From NCBI RefSeq assembly GCF_002104995.1, contig NW_024468348.1, positions 1-35,333 on the forward strand: a stretch of 35,333 bases of DNA, read 5' to 3'. This DNA is from Linderina pennispora (lineage: Eukaryota; Kickxellomycota; Kickxellomycetes; Kickxellales; Kickxellaceae). The notes below the pieces were generated by a model, which saw only the letters and a program-made list of their open reading frames with translations, was not told where the DNA came from and ran no database searches. The translations under genes were made by a program, and so were the position numbers. Below, piece after piece: positions 18,792-27,002 of the stretch (the stretch's first letter is position 1; each line of letters starts with the position of its first letter).

Positions 18792-18957
18792 CTAGAATTG
18801 CTCTGCTCGCGATGCGAGCTCGGCTGCTAGTCAGCATGGGTTGACACGTCGATAAGGGCATCACGGCGAACCGGTCATTTGAACGTGTCGGATGGTTGTT
18901 GGTGCAATGTCGACCATGGACATCTCCCACCTTGGTGGCCTGCTCAGTGTAGGCGCT

Positions 18958-20363
18958 TCAGCGCTGGCTCGCTGCTGCTGCTGCACGCCTCTTGCGCGGC
19001 CTCTTTGTTGCAGGGGTGGTGCCAGAAGCATTGGCAGTAATGGCCGTAGAGCGACGGAACCGCTCAGGAACATTGCCTGAATCACAGAGTGATTGGAAAA
19101 CGAGTCTGAAGTTTAGAATTGCTGCGAGATCGCGGTTCAAGAGCCGAGACGAATAGGCTCGCCTGTATTGTGCCATGGCCTGCTTACATGACTCGCTTGT
19201 ACAGCGGAGAAGGCCATGGCACTTCACAGTTGGGTTCTTCGATCTCTGGTAGGGCCGCGGGTTGGGAACATGCCGGAATTTCTGCTGCTGCTGCAGTTGC
19301 TGCAGTGGCCTCTGTTGCATCCGATGGCATCTTCGCTGCTTCGCGTGCAGCCTTCTTGGCCAATTTTTCGCCCTTTTCTGCTGCTTTCCTTGCCTCTGTT
19401 GCTGCCCTCTTTGCTGCGTTGATCTTGGTAACCTCCTCACGTGTTTTCGAAACAAACACCTGCTTGATTATTTGCTTGTCTAAGCGCACATGGCCTGGGA
19501 TCCATGATGTCCGCAGAGGCAAGCATTGGGGGGGAGACTTGCCAAGCTGCTCATTCTCGATAAGCTGGCATAGGCGAATGTATGCACGCAGATGCTTAAG
19601 TGGATTTACCTTGGCATCATAGTATCGGCTGTCTTTGGCGAATCTGTACTTGGCATCATAGGCATTGAGGACTGGTGCCAGCTTGTTGTAGATTGCAAGC
19701 ATCGGTGGGGTGAGCACACTGAGATCAGGGTGCCTAGAGGCAACTGCCTGGCGGAGCTTCTGTGCAGGTGTGTAAATATACACTTGACATGCATTATTGA
19801 ACTCACCCTTGGACACATTGCCCATTGTACTGTGCAGTGTGGTTTTGCGGCTGTGAATATCAATCAATTTGGCCAGAATCCGCTGTAGGCAAGTGCCATA
19901 GTGCAACACAATGTTGTTCTTGTATGCTGTCATCAGCTCGGTATCCACGTATGTCGCTACCTGATTCATTTCGCGTACGCCATGTAGCTCAATATCGCCA
20001 TTATGCAATAGATAATCATAAATGTGATATCTAACTACATCACTGAAATCGGCGGTTAACAGTTCTGACCTATCCTTCTGGTTAATGAAATCCTCGGCAG
20101 ATATGACAGTCTTCGCCTTCAGGTTGCGATAAATGAATAAATAAATAAAACGAAAAAAACCCTTTTTCACAAATGTTGCTGGGTCAAAAGCATCATCATC
20201 AGCTAGTTGATGGAGTAATATCCCATCGTGCAAGCATGTATGTATGCTCTTTGATGATATTGACGCTGTGTACAAACTGCTCTAGGCGGGGCAACATAGA
20301 ATCACGGAAGCCAATACCACCAAGTGATGTCTTTATGACAGTAGTGCTGCGGGTAATATTCAT
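18958..20363 (-). pseudogene. Fanzor (eukaryotic TnpB/OMEGA nuclease) relic lacking its RuvC core
   Basis: The C-terminal frame (to TGA at 18958) has KCHGLLRCTSESC, half of a zinc ribbon, then LLNRDLAAILNFR, the rearranged RuvC-III motif of Fanzor/TnpB proteins, and ends with a basic KRPRKRR. The larger upstream frame (about 20230-19184) carries N-terminal features of this family: PLRTSWIPGHVRLDKQIIKQ and a run HYGTCLQRILAKLIDIH. The true start is probably the ATG at 20363 (MNITRSTTVIKTSLGGIG), in yet another frame that breaks near 20220. Between the N-terminal part and the zinc half-site there is only an Ala/Lys-rich linker; the expected RuvC-I and RuvC-II regions (several hundred residues) are absent. 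With a frame break near 20220, another near 19240 and no catalytic core, it should be inactive as a nuclease. Confidence 0.65.
20130..20152. repeat. AATA-type microsatellite inside the Fanzor relic
   Basis: The sequence runs ATAAATGAATAAATAAATAAA on the + strand. On the coding strand it encodes an odd FRFIYLFIY insertion in the Fanzor N-terminal region, consistent with repeat expansion in a decaying gene. Confidence 0.5.
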
Positions 20364-21069
20364 TTGAGAAATTCAATAGGCAAAGTAAGTAGAGAAATGA
20401 TGCTGTTCAGTTTTGCTTTATTGCGTATGCATAGCATTAAGAACTTTTCATTAAAAATGATCTGGCTTGGATGGTTTTTGGGGCCCTTAGCACTGATAGT
20501 CTCTTGAATCAGTCTATACAGACTGGGTCCATTGTGGCCCAAATACTACTGGTTACGCATGTTCATAAGACAAATTAATTTATAAAATAAACCCACAAAT
20601 ATTGCATGACCGCTAGAGGAGCTATATGGCCTCATTCAATAGATGCTCATGAACAAATATCCTAAGAGCGTTGCGCAGCCGGTGATGACCACCATGATGA
20701 CGCCATGGAAGTTATCGGGCCGACCGACAATGAGAGCAGCTCTTGCGCTGAACCAATGGAGATATCTAGTGGAGACCTGTGACCACTACAATAACAACTT
20801 GTCACCCTGGTTTCACCGATGAGGTCAGATGCCGCACAAGATCAAAAAGGAGTTTATAGAGTAAGTCACTCAAACCCATGTTGAAGCATAAGTTTTATTT
20901 TATTTTATTTTAACCAATTAAATAATTTCTAGCGGACGGTCGGACACTTTTTGGACTATAAAATCTTATATATAGGTAAAGATAAAGATGTCATGGATGG
21001 CAATCGCTGGCAGAGAGTAATGCAACGGGATGCATGCGTACTACATATCTTGTCGCAACTAGTAGATCG

Positions 21070-21088
21070 CCCGCCACCAAGTGGCGGG
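21070..21088. repeat. 8-bp perfect hairpin with CAA loop
   Basis: CCCGCCAC, loop CAA, GTGGCGGG. Immediately downstream lie two more imperfect inverted repeats, so about 150 bp here could fold as a compact RNA or cruciform. No gene is assigned to it. Confidence 0.45.
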
Positions 21089-21413
21089 GTGTGCCAGCCG
21101 AACCCAACTCGCAGCCAAGGTAAAAGACAGCCTTCATCTGGGTGGCCGAAGTTGGGTAGCTCACCTCCCAACAGCTATCGTGAAGAAAGAGGCGCGGTTA
21201 TCATTGGAACCGGGCCGACTGGCGGGTGGCCAATAGTTGGACAGCTTGGCACGTGATATCCAGCTTCACCCCTGCAATCTCAAATAATAGCGAGAGACGC
21301 AAACAAGCCACCTTTGTTCGGTATGTCCCTCACATCCCTACCCTCCCCGCCATGTGCAATTCAGTCTGTGACGATTGTCTCATTGGACCAGCCGCTCTTT
21401 ATTCAACGGTCTG

Positions 21414-21421
21414 GATAAAAG
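21414..21421 (+). promoter_or_regulatory. TATA-like element before the gene at 21573
   Basis: GATAAAAG lies 159 bp before the ATG, with an inverted CCAAT (CATTGG) about 30 bp upstream and a pyrimidine-rich leader between. Confidence 0.4.
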
Positions 21422-21572
21422 GCCTGCCGCATGCAGCCCTTGTTTGGGCATGCTCCACCGCCCAGCCATCTTTTATGTCTTCCTACTGCTTTTTCCCAAT
21501 CTTTTTCGCTTCTTAATTCTACTTCCAGTTTATTCTTCTGTACTCGAGATTGTATCCGCGCCATATAGCCCT

Positions 21573-22322
21573 ATGTTTACTGGCGTCCACTTTGACTCGG
21601 CCAACACGGCCTCATCGTCATCCTCATTTGACCAGCACTCGGACACAGTGTGCCCAGACTACTCCTCCGAGCTCGAGCTTCCGCACCGGTCGGGCGCGTC
21701 TCAGCTCAAGTTTGAGCCCACAATCACTGCTCGCAGCAGCTCAGGCACCGTCGGCACAGCGGTGCGCGAGCAAGAGATGGTAGACCTCCTGAGTCGGGCA
21801 CATGCGTGGCGGCTAGAGTCGCAGTGCGCCAGCCTACGACCGCAACAGCAGCGGATGCTGGAGCTCGGCGACATTCTGCACAAGGCCAGCCGCTTGACAT
21901 CCCACCGCCTGACAAACCAGGACTATACGCCGCCAGCGCTGCAGCGCATGGAGCGGCTGGAGCGCGTGGCCAGCGACTTGGACGAGATGTCGGAGCAGGA
22001 TCGGCGGGTTGAGCAGCGCACGTTTATGACGTCGGTGAGGTCACGCGAGATGTTTTTGGTCGGCATTGCTGGAAAGCTCGGCAGGGTCGATGGTAAGACG
22101 GCGCTGGAGCCGCGGAATTGCTCTTATCCTGCTAGCGATGAGGAGAGCGAGAGCGAGCAGGCGCTGGACCGCCAGCGCGCGGTGCATCCTCGGGACCATA
22201 TGCGGCGGTTTGTGCAAAAGTCGATCGAGCGGCTCAACGGGATTGGCCGTCCACTCGATGACCAGCGGTTTGTCAGCCCGGTCAAGCAGTCGTCGGCATG
22301 GCATCACTCGGGACCGCACTGA
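21573..22322 (+). CDS. Small helical protein of unknown function, paralogue of the gene at 24068
   Basis: 249 residues from the first ATG after a TATA-like site, although the frame is open further upstream. The N-terminus is Ser/Thr/Asp-rich and probably disordered. Residues about 65-150 form a charged, probably coiled-coil region (EQEMVDLLSRAHAWRLESQ ... QRMLELGDILHKASRL ... NQDYTPPALQRMERLERV). I do not recognise a named family. The central region aligns without gaps to the protein at 24068 around a shared NQD motif. Codon use matches neighbouring housekeeping genes, so it is likely a real gene. The C-terminus is acidic and then basic, without membrane segments. Fungus-specific and cytosolic or nuclear are inferences. 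Confidence 0.7.
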   Translation: MFTGVHFDSANTASSSSSFDQHSDTVCPDYSSELELPHRSGASQLKFEPTITARSSSGTVGTAVREQEMVDLLSRAHAWRLESQCASLRPQQQRMLELGDILHKASRLTSHRLTNQDYTPPALQRMERLERVASDLDEMSEQDRRVEQRTFMTSVRSREMFLVGIAGKLGRVDGKTALEPRNCSYPASDEESESEQALDRQRAVHPRDHMRRFVQKSIERLNGIGRPLDDQRFVSPVKQSSAWHHSGPH

Positions 22323-22566
22323 GGAAAAGGCGCTCTGGGAGTGTCCTGCGAATCGTGTTTGCGTTTACAAGTAATAAAAATATTGATATCACGACCCATT
22401 AGCGATTTTCGGAGGTTGAAATTGGTACTTGGCCAGGAACCTTGCTGTTTTTCGGCGGAGACAGCGCGAGGCTAAATCCTTTGCTTACTTCAAATTGCGC
22501 TTTTCTCCCCTACTTCTCCCCTGTGGCTCAGACCAATTTCCTGTTTGTTTACATCTTGACGCAATA

Positions 22567-23484
22567 ATGGCTGTGTATGTTTGGGCGTTGATATCAATTG
22601 TAACTGCAATTATCGGGTACCGAGCCTCGCAGCAGCTGCAGAAGCCCGCTCCCATTGCCAATGCCAAGGTGATTATCGTCGGGGCTTCGTCAGGGATCGG
22701 CCGCAGCCTGGCTCTGGGCTATGCACGGCGTGGTGCCGATCTCATACTGTGTGCGCGCCGGGAAGACAGGCTGGCAGAGGTGGCCAGCGAGTGCAGACTG
22801 CTGTCCAGCCGGCACGCCGAGCTGGTTATTGGCGACGTAACAACGACCAAGACGCAGAGGGAGGTTGAGCGGGCGGTAGTTGAAAGGTTCCGCGGCAGGC
22901 TGGACTACCTGGTGCTCAATGCCGGGGCAATCTCGGTTCTGCCGGTCGAGGAGCTGTGGGATTCCGGTTCCACAGACCGCGACGCGGTAGGAACGCGCGC
23001 CGACGAGGCTCTGCGAAAGATCATGGAGATTAATGCGTTTGCGCCGATCAACATTGCTGGCCGGCTGATGCCGATGCTAATTGCTAGCAAGGCGCGGGTG
23101 GTTGTGGTGTCGTCGATGGCTGGCTTGATTGCGGCGCCCACGCGCAGCCTCTACTCGGCCAGCAAACACGCAGTGACGGGGTTCTTCAATGCGTTCCGGA
23201 TGGAGGTCGAGCGTCACGGAGTATCGGTAACTCTTGTGTTCCCTGGCACCGTTGACACCGAGCTGCGCAAGTCGGCAGTAGACGCTGGAGGCAGGGCAGA
23301 GGTGGCCGGCTCGACCAAGGGCAAGCTGTCGGCCCAGGTGTGTGCTGAGCAAATCATCGAGGCTGGCGCCCTGCGTCGCAAGACGCTGATAACGCCGTTC
23401 AAGTACTGGATCAGCACAGTGCTGTATGCGTTTGCGCCCGACCTGGTTGAGCGCCTGGCCAAGAACAAGTACGGCTTTGCATGA
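22567..23484 (+). CDS. Membrane-anchored short-chain dehydrogenase/reductase (DHRS7/11beta-HSD-like)
   Basis: Classical SDR enzymes reduce or oxidise carbonyl/hydroxyl groups with NAD(P)(H). The 305-residue product has an N-terminal hydrophobic helix (residues 2-18, a likely ER anchor), cofactor motif GASSGIGR (39-46), NAG (118-120), N156, catalytic S183, Y196 and K200 (YSASK). A basic CARREDRL after the second strand suggests NADPH. The PGTVDTEL segment is the usual post-catalytic loop. The order and anchor resemble DHRS7-type or 3-ketosphinganine-reductase-like ER enzymes; the substrate is not decidable. The start is the first ATG giving the anchor. It is flanked by the two unknown paralogues. 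AATAAA at 23559-23564 follows the stop by 75 bp. Confidence 0.9.
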   Translation: MAVYVWALISIVTAIIGYRASQQLQKPAPIANAKVIIVGASSGIGRSLALGYARRGADLILCARREDRLAEVASECRLLSSRHAELVIGDVTTTKTQREVERAVVERFRGRLDYLVLNAGAISVLPVEELWDSGSTDRDAVGTRADEALRKIMEINAFAPINIAGRLMPMLIASKARVVVVSSMAGLIAAPTRSLYSASKHAVTGFFNAFRMEVERHGVSVTLVFPGTVDTELRKSAVDAGGRAEVAGSTKGKLSAQVCAEQIIEAGALRRKTLITPFKYWISTVLYAFAPDLVERLAKNKYGFA

Positions 23485-24067
23485 ATGTCCGGAAAGGTCC
23501 CTTTTAGACGATTGTCTCTGTGTTTGTTTTAGACATTGGAATACACTTTGACAGTATCAATAAACAGCAAATGGTTTGGGCAGTGAAGAAGGTTTGTTTG
23601 CTAAAGTGCAACGGTTACTCGGGCCGATTTCGAGACAGACCCTACGAATAGAGTCAAGAGAATTGAAGGAGGATGACGCTACGCCGCCGGTGGTAATATG
23701 GAACGGCGATCGGCTTCGGGCATAGAGGACAAGGAGCTGGAGATTCCACGCCATGCATTCGAAGCTGCTGTTGGGCTGAGAAAAGGGTGTGTTTTTGGGA
23801 GCATCAAGGAATTCCTGAACTGGCCCTTTAAAAGGTTGTAGAAAGAGCGCCGTTGTATGGATTGGCAGCAAAGAACATTATCCCCTTCGCCCATCCAACT
23901 CGTGCCAGTTTCTCGCTTTTTTGTCTTCTAGCCGCGCTTGTGAGCAAAAATATAAAACTTCTGGCAGATATCCTCCTCTTTTTCCTGTCCCTGACCTCCC
24001 CCGTCTTCCTTCTTTTTCCTCCTCTTTTTCCTCACTGCACTCTACACACTGGCCAGTGTAATAAACC
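23485..24067. promoter_or_regulatory. SDR 3' end and promoter of the gene at 24068
   Basis: No gene. The interval contains the SDR poly(A) signal (23559-23564), then a TATA box TATAAAAC at 23951-23958, 110 bp before the next ATG, and a very pyrimidine-rich leader (about 23960-24050) typical of strongly expressed fungal genes. Confidence 0.5.
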
Positions 24068-24523
24068 ATGGCGGGCATCTGCGACACAGCATCCATCTAC
24101 ACCCTGGACACGTACCACTCGGTGGAGTCGACGGGTTCGCGCGAGTGTCTGCTGCACGAGCGGCCGCGCATGTCGCTCGAAGCATCGCCGGTGGAGCTCG
24201 ACACACAGCTGGCTGAGCGCGAGCTACTGGGCATAATGGCGCAGCAGACGCGCGCCCAGGGAGGGGCAATGGCCGAGCAGCGCGTGGTGCTGTCGCTGGG
24301 AAAGCAGCGGTCGATGGGGCTGGCCCGGGTGGCTTCGGCGGTGAACCGCATGGGGCGGCTACGGTATGCAAACCAGGACTGCGTCAGCATCCACGAGCGC
24401 CGGGCCCGCGACATGGAGGGCGTCATGCGCCGGCTCGACCGCATGACGGTTGGCGCCCTGGCTGACCGTCAGCGGTACACGCCGCCAGCCAGCCCTAATG
24501 CAAATACCCTGGTCCTGGAGTAG
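24068..24523 (+). CDS. Small helical protein of unknown function, paralogue of the gene at 21573
   Basis: 151 residues from an ATG 110 bp after a TATA box and directly after a pyrimidine-rich leader. Nearly all of it is predicted helical and charged: ERELLGIMAQQTRAQGGAM, EQRVVLSLGKQRSMGLARV, RRARDMEGVMRRLDRM. The stretch around NQDC aligns without gaps to the protein at 21573 (shared R..NQD, R, E, V, LDxM), and both proteins contain YTPPA, though at different places. No named family is recognised. AATAAA lies at 24676-24681. The promoter architecture suggests a genuinely expressed gene. Confidence 0.7.
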   Translation: MAGICDTASIYTLDTYHSVESTGSRECLLHERPRMSLEASPVELDTQLAERELLGIMAQQTRAQGGAMAEQRVVLSLGKQRSMGLARVASAVNRMGRLRYANQDCVSIHERRARDMEGVMRRLDRMTVGALADRQRYTPPASPNANTLVLE

Positions 24524-24861
24524 GAGCACTGGCGCCAGGGGGTCCGGCCTGGTTCTTGGCCTCCCTCGACATCCGTTTCTTGACCCTCACATCTTCTCTA
24601 TTGCTGTATCTTTTTTCTTGTCCACATTTCTTCTTACTCGAGCTCTTTTTCACCTCTTTGCATGGTTCTGCGACGAATAAATCCTCCACATCCCCCATCC
24701 GCACCGCTGTTTAGTGCTAGTCATGGTGCGTGACTGAGTGCGGAGGTGTGAGTATGCACGCCCTGCGTCATCCACTTGCAGTGACTTTGACCCGGCCTTT
24801 CGCTAAAGACAAACACTTTCAGGGCTTTGAGATTGAATAAACGTAGATTTTACTTTGGCTT
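24524..24861. other. Convergent 3' interval
   Basis: This 338-bp interval lies between the stops of the 24068 gene and RPN11. It holds a poly(A) signal for the + gene (24676-24681), a pyrimidine-rich run and no reading frame of note. Confidence 0.5.
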
Positions 24862-25782
24862 TTAGAGCGCTTGGTCGTCAGCAGCCATGCCCAGCGTCTG
24901 AATGATATTGTTGCCCATGACCTCTTCAACTACCGACTCCAGGTGGCGCTTCGGGTCCTGCTTGCCCACATGGCGCGTCTTGAGCTCATCAGCCGTTAGC
25001 TTCTGCTCCTCCTGCACCGACTTGTTGTACGAGTCAGCCAGCTTCAGCATCTTGTTCACTGACTCGTGGTTGCTGGAGCAGTGCGTCTTGAAGTTGGACA
25101 GCGTCATGCCGTGCGCCCAGTCCTTCTTGTGCAGGTTCAGCAGCATCTTCTCCTCGAGCTCGTTCTTTCTGTAGTCGATTGCGATCGAGTAGTAGTGGCG
25201 GTTGAGCCCGTGGATCAGCGCCTGGATGCTGGGCTTGTGCAAGTGGCCAATGTTGGACGTGGTCTGGCGCGGCTCCGTGCCCGCCATCGACGCTGTCGAC
25301 TCAATTAGCCGGAATGCGTCAATCACAACCTTGCCGCGCACCGACTGGATCGGGTCAACCACCACGGCCACGGCACGCGAGTTCAGCCGCTCAAACGCCT
25401 GCTGCGTGCTGATATCGACGCTCGACAGCCAGCACCCAAACCCAGGGTGCGAGTGGTACCACCCGACCACAGACTCGGCACGGCCCGTCTGCTTCAGCAT
25501 CTCCATCATCGCCGCCTGGTACGCCTCGTCAATGGCCTCAACTGACACTCCCGTGCCCGACTGTGGCATCGCAAACACATCCACCACGCGCACTGTGTAG
25601 TCGTCGATAAAATCACCCAGCATCAGACCCATCACCTCCATTGGCACTCCAGCACGCCCGTGCTTGAGCATTTTGAGCAGCGCCAGCGACGAAATGTGGA
25701 TTGTCTCCGCGTTGTCAGGGATTTGTGTCTCGGACAAATCGCCGCCCACACCGCCTGCGTTCATGTATGCCCCGTAGTCCAT
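24862..25782 (-). CDS. RPN11: 26S proteasome lid deubiquitinase Rpn11 (PSMD14)
   Basis: Rpn11 is the JAMM/MPN+ zinc metalloprotease of the 19S lid that cuts ubiquitin chains from substrates entering the proteasome. The 306-residue product matches the usual length. The JAMM residues are complete: E49 ([11 protein letters not shown]), H110 and H112 ([13 protein letters not shown]), S120 and D123. The insert region and C-terminal helices ([40 protein letters not shown]) are typical. The N-terminus [11 protein letters not shown] is short and Gly-rich, replacing the longer leader of other fungi. No intron. The gene stands opposite the neighbouring genes, with 640 bp of promoter space to the possible gene at 26423. 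Confidence 0.95.
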   Translation of the reverse strand: MDYGAYMNAGGVGGDLSETQIPDNAETIHISSLALLKMLKHGRAGVPMEVMGLMLGDFIDDYTVRVVDVFAMPQSGTGVSVEAIDEAYQAAMMEMLKQTGRAESVVGWYHSHPGFGCWLSSVDISTQQAFERLNSRAVAVVVDPIQSVRGKVVIDAFRLIESTASMAGTEPRQTTSNIGHLHKPSIQALIHGLNRHYYSIAIDYRKNELEEKMLLNLHKKDWAHGMTLSNFKTHCSSNHESVNKMLKLADSYNKSVQEEQKLTADELKTRHVGKQDPKRHLESVVEEVMGNNIIQTLGMAADDQAL

Positions 25783-26422
25783 TTTGTAAAGTCAGCTAGA
25801 GAGGTGGCTATGTAAGAAAGCTAGAGAAGGTACGCCTATATGTAAGGTGCAGGGAATAGAGCAAGAAGAGACAAATTGAACAGAGAGGCGTCGAGATTTG
25901 CAGGCGGGGTCTGCTTGCGTAGTCGCCCTGAAAACCATCGCGCCTGCAACGTGTTACGTATGAAAATCGGAGATTTGATTTATCTGGTGTGATCAAGGTC
26001 AATGCGGGCAAGTGTCCTTTGTTGAAGATATGCATCTTCACATTTCTGCGCTCTTGCAGCTTTTATCTGCCTCGCCTGCTTGGTGCTGAGGGTGCATGTC
26101 CCGACGTATCGCAGGCTGCATGCCCATGGTACGAAGAGTACTCGACCCACGGGCTGCTGTTTGGGTGGCGTTTGTCAATGTCATCTACTCCCAAACAAAC
26201 ATTTTAGTACTGCGCTGACCCGCGGGCCTGGAACTGCGCTCTCTGCCACCGCCCTTGCTCTTTGCCTTTGCAGCAGTCGCCATGTAGCGCCGATCTCTCT
26301 GCTAGACGGATGCCGTCTGCAGAACTGGATTGCCCGGTGCATTGCAGCATCAAATTACTTGCGAGTAGTTGGGGGAGAGGCCAAAGAGCGGCCTGCCAAA
26401 TAGGGCCTAAACAATCGCCGAA
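25783..26422. other. RPN11 5' region; no gene seen
   Basis: No supported gene in 640 bp. Short frames on both strands lack coding character. There is no obvious copy of the GGTGGCAAA-type proteasome element known from yeasts. Confidence 0.4.
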
Positions 26423-26864
26423 ATGAGATCGTTCGCAGGTGTGCGAATCTGTGCAAAATTGCGCACCCATGTGGGACATTGTAGTGTACATCGTCGTGTC
26501 ACAAACAGCATAAAAGAATGACCGCTCGGCATACTCTGCGGGTCAGCCTCAGAGCCAAGACGACGGCAGGGTGGTACGGAGGAAGACAGGGAACAGGCAG
26601 CTGGCGCACAAAGCACTCATCAAAGAGCCAGCACTCGAAGTGGAAGATACCCAGTGCTCGTCTGTGTTGCAGGAGGGCATGCCGCCCATACACGCTGGTA
26701 GCCTGGATATTGCCCGCCCCACTCAGCGACACTATTTATTGGAGGACGATCGTCCAAGATGTAAACACGAGCTAAACATGCGGGGGATCGTTGGCGCACT
26801 TGTTGTGGCCCGGAGCCAGGTCCCTCATCCCAGAAGGGCTCGCAGCAAACGCCAAGATGGCTAG
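26423..26864 (+). pseudogene. Possible small protein gene interrupted by a single +1 frame change
   Basis: An ATG at 26423 opens 32 codons with a basic, mitochondrial-presequence-like composition (MRSFAGVRICAKLRTHVG..., ending TNSIKE) and stops at TGA 26519-26521. In the +1 frame, coding-like sequence continues directly (NDRSAYSAGQPQSQDDG, then LAHKALIKEPALEVEDTQ and HYLLEDDRPRCKHELNMR) to a TAG at 26862-26864, about 115 codons. Removing one A from the AAAA run at 26512-26515, or skipping the U of the UGA, would give one protein of about 146 residues. I do not recognise it, and the downstream frame lacks features of ornithine decarboxylase antizyme. It could be an indel, real decay, or frameshifting. 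Confidence 0.35.
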
Positions 26865-27002
26865 CATGCAAACAGCATGGCAGGGCGGCGTTACAAAAAC
26901 AAGAGGCGTTGACTCTTAAAAATACTATAATCACACGCCCTTCCCTCCTCCTCTCCACTTTTGTTGCCTTCCTGTTTTTTCTTTTTTAAAATAAAGACCC
27001 AA

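Larger units (their letters stand above)
20364..21572. other. Gene-free interval with a pentanucleotide run and a structured segment
   Basis: No gene is supported. A TTTTA run lies at about 20890-20912. From about 21060 to 21200 several inverted repeats nest: an 8-bp stem with CAA loop (21070-21088) and facing CCCAACTCG / CGAAGTTGGG segments. The last 350 bp look like the promoter of the gene at 21573: CACGTG at 21250-21255, CCAAT elements in both orientations (around 21230 and 21382) and a GATAAAAG TATA-like site at 21414-21421. Confidence 0.4.

Noticed and set aside
20951-21256. Small protein gene on either strand at 20951-21256
   Set aside because: The + frame is Pro/Gly-rich and the - frame Cys-rich without recognisable motifs; the segment is dominated by inverted repeats, so neither frame is supported.
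24862-25782. CSN5 (COP9 signalosome) as an alternative identity for the JAMM protein
   Set aside because: Length 306, the short [11 protein letters not shown] start and the C-terminal helices match Rpn11, not the longer CSN5.
26423-26864. Ornithine decarboxylase antizyme with programmed +1 frameshift
   Set aside because: The frame geometry fits, but the downstream frame shows none of the antizyme domain features I would expect; kept only as an unidentified frame-shifted gene.
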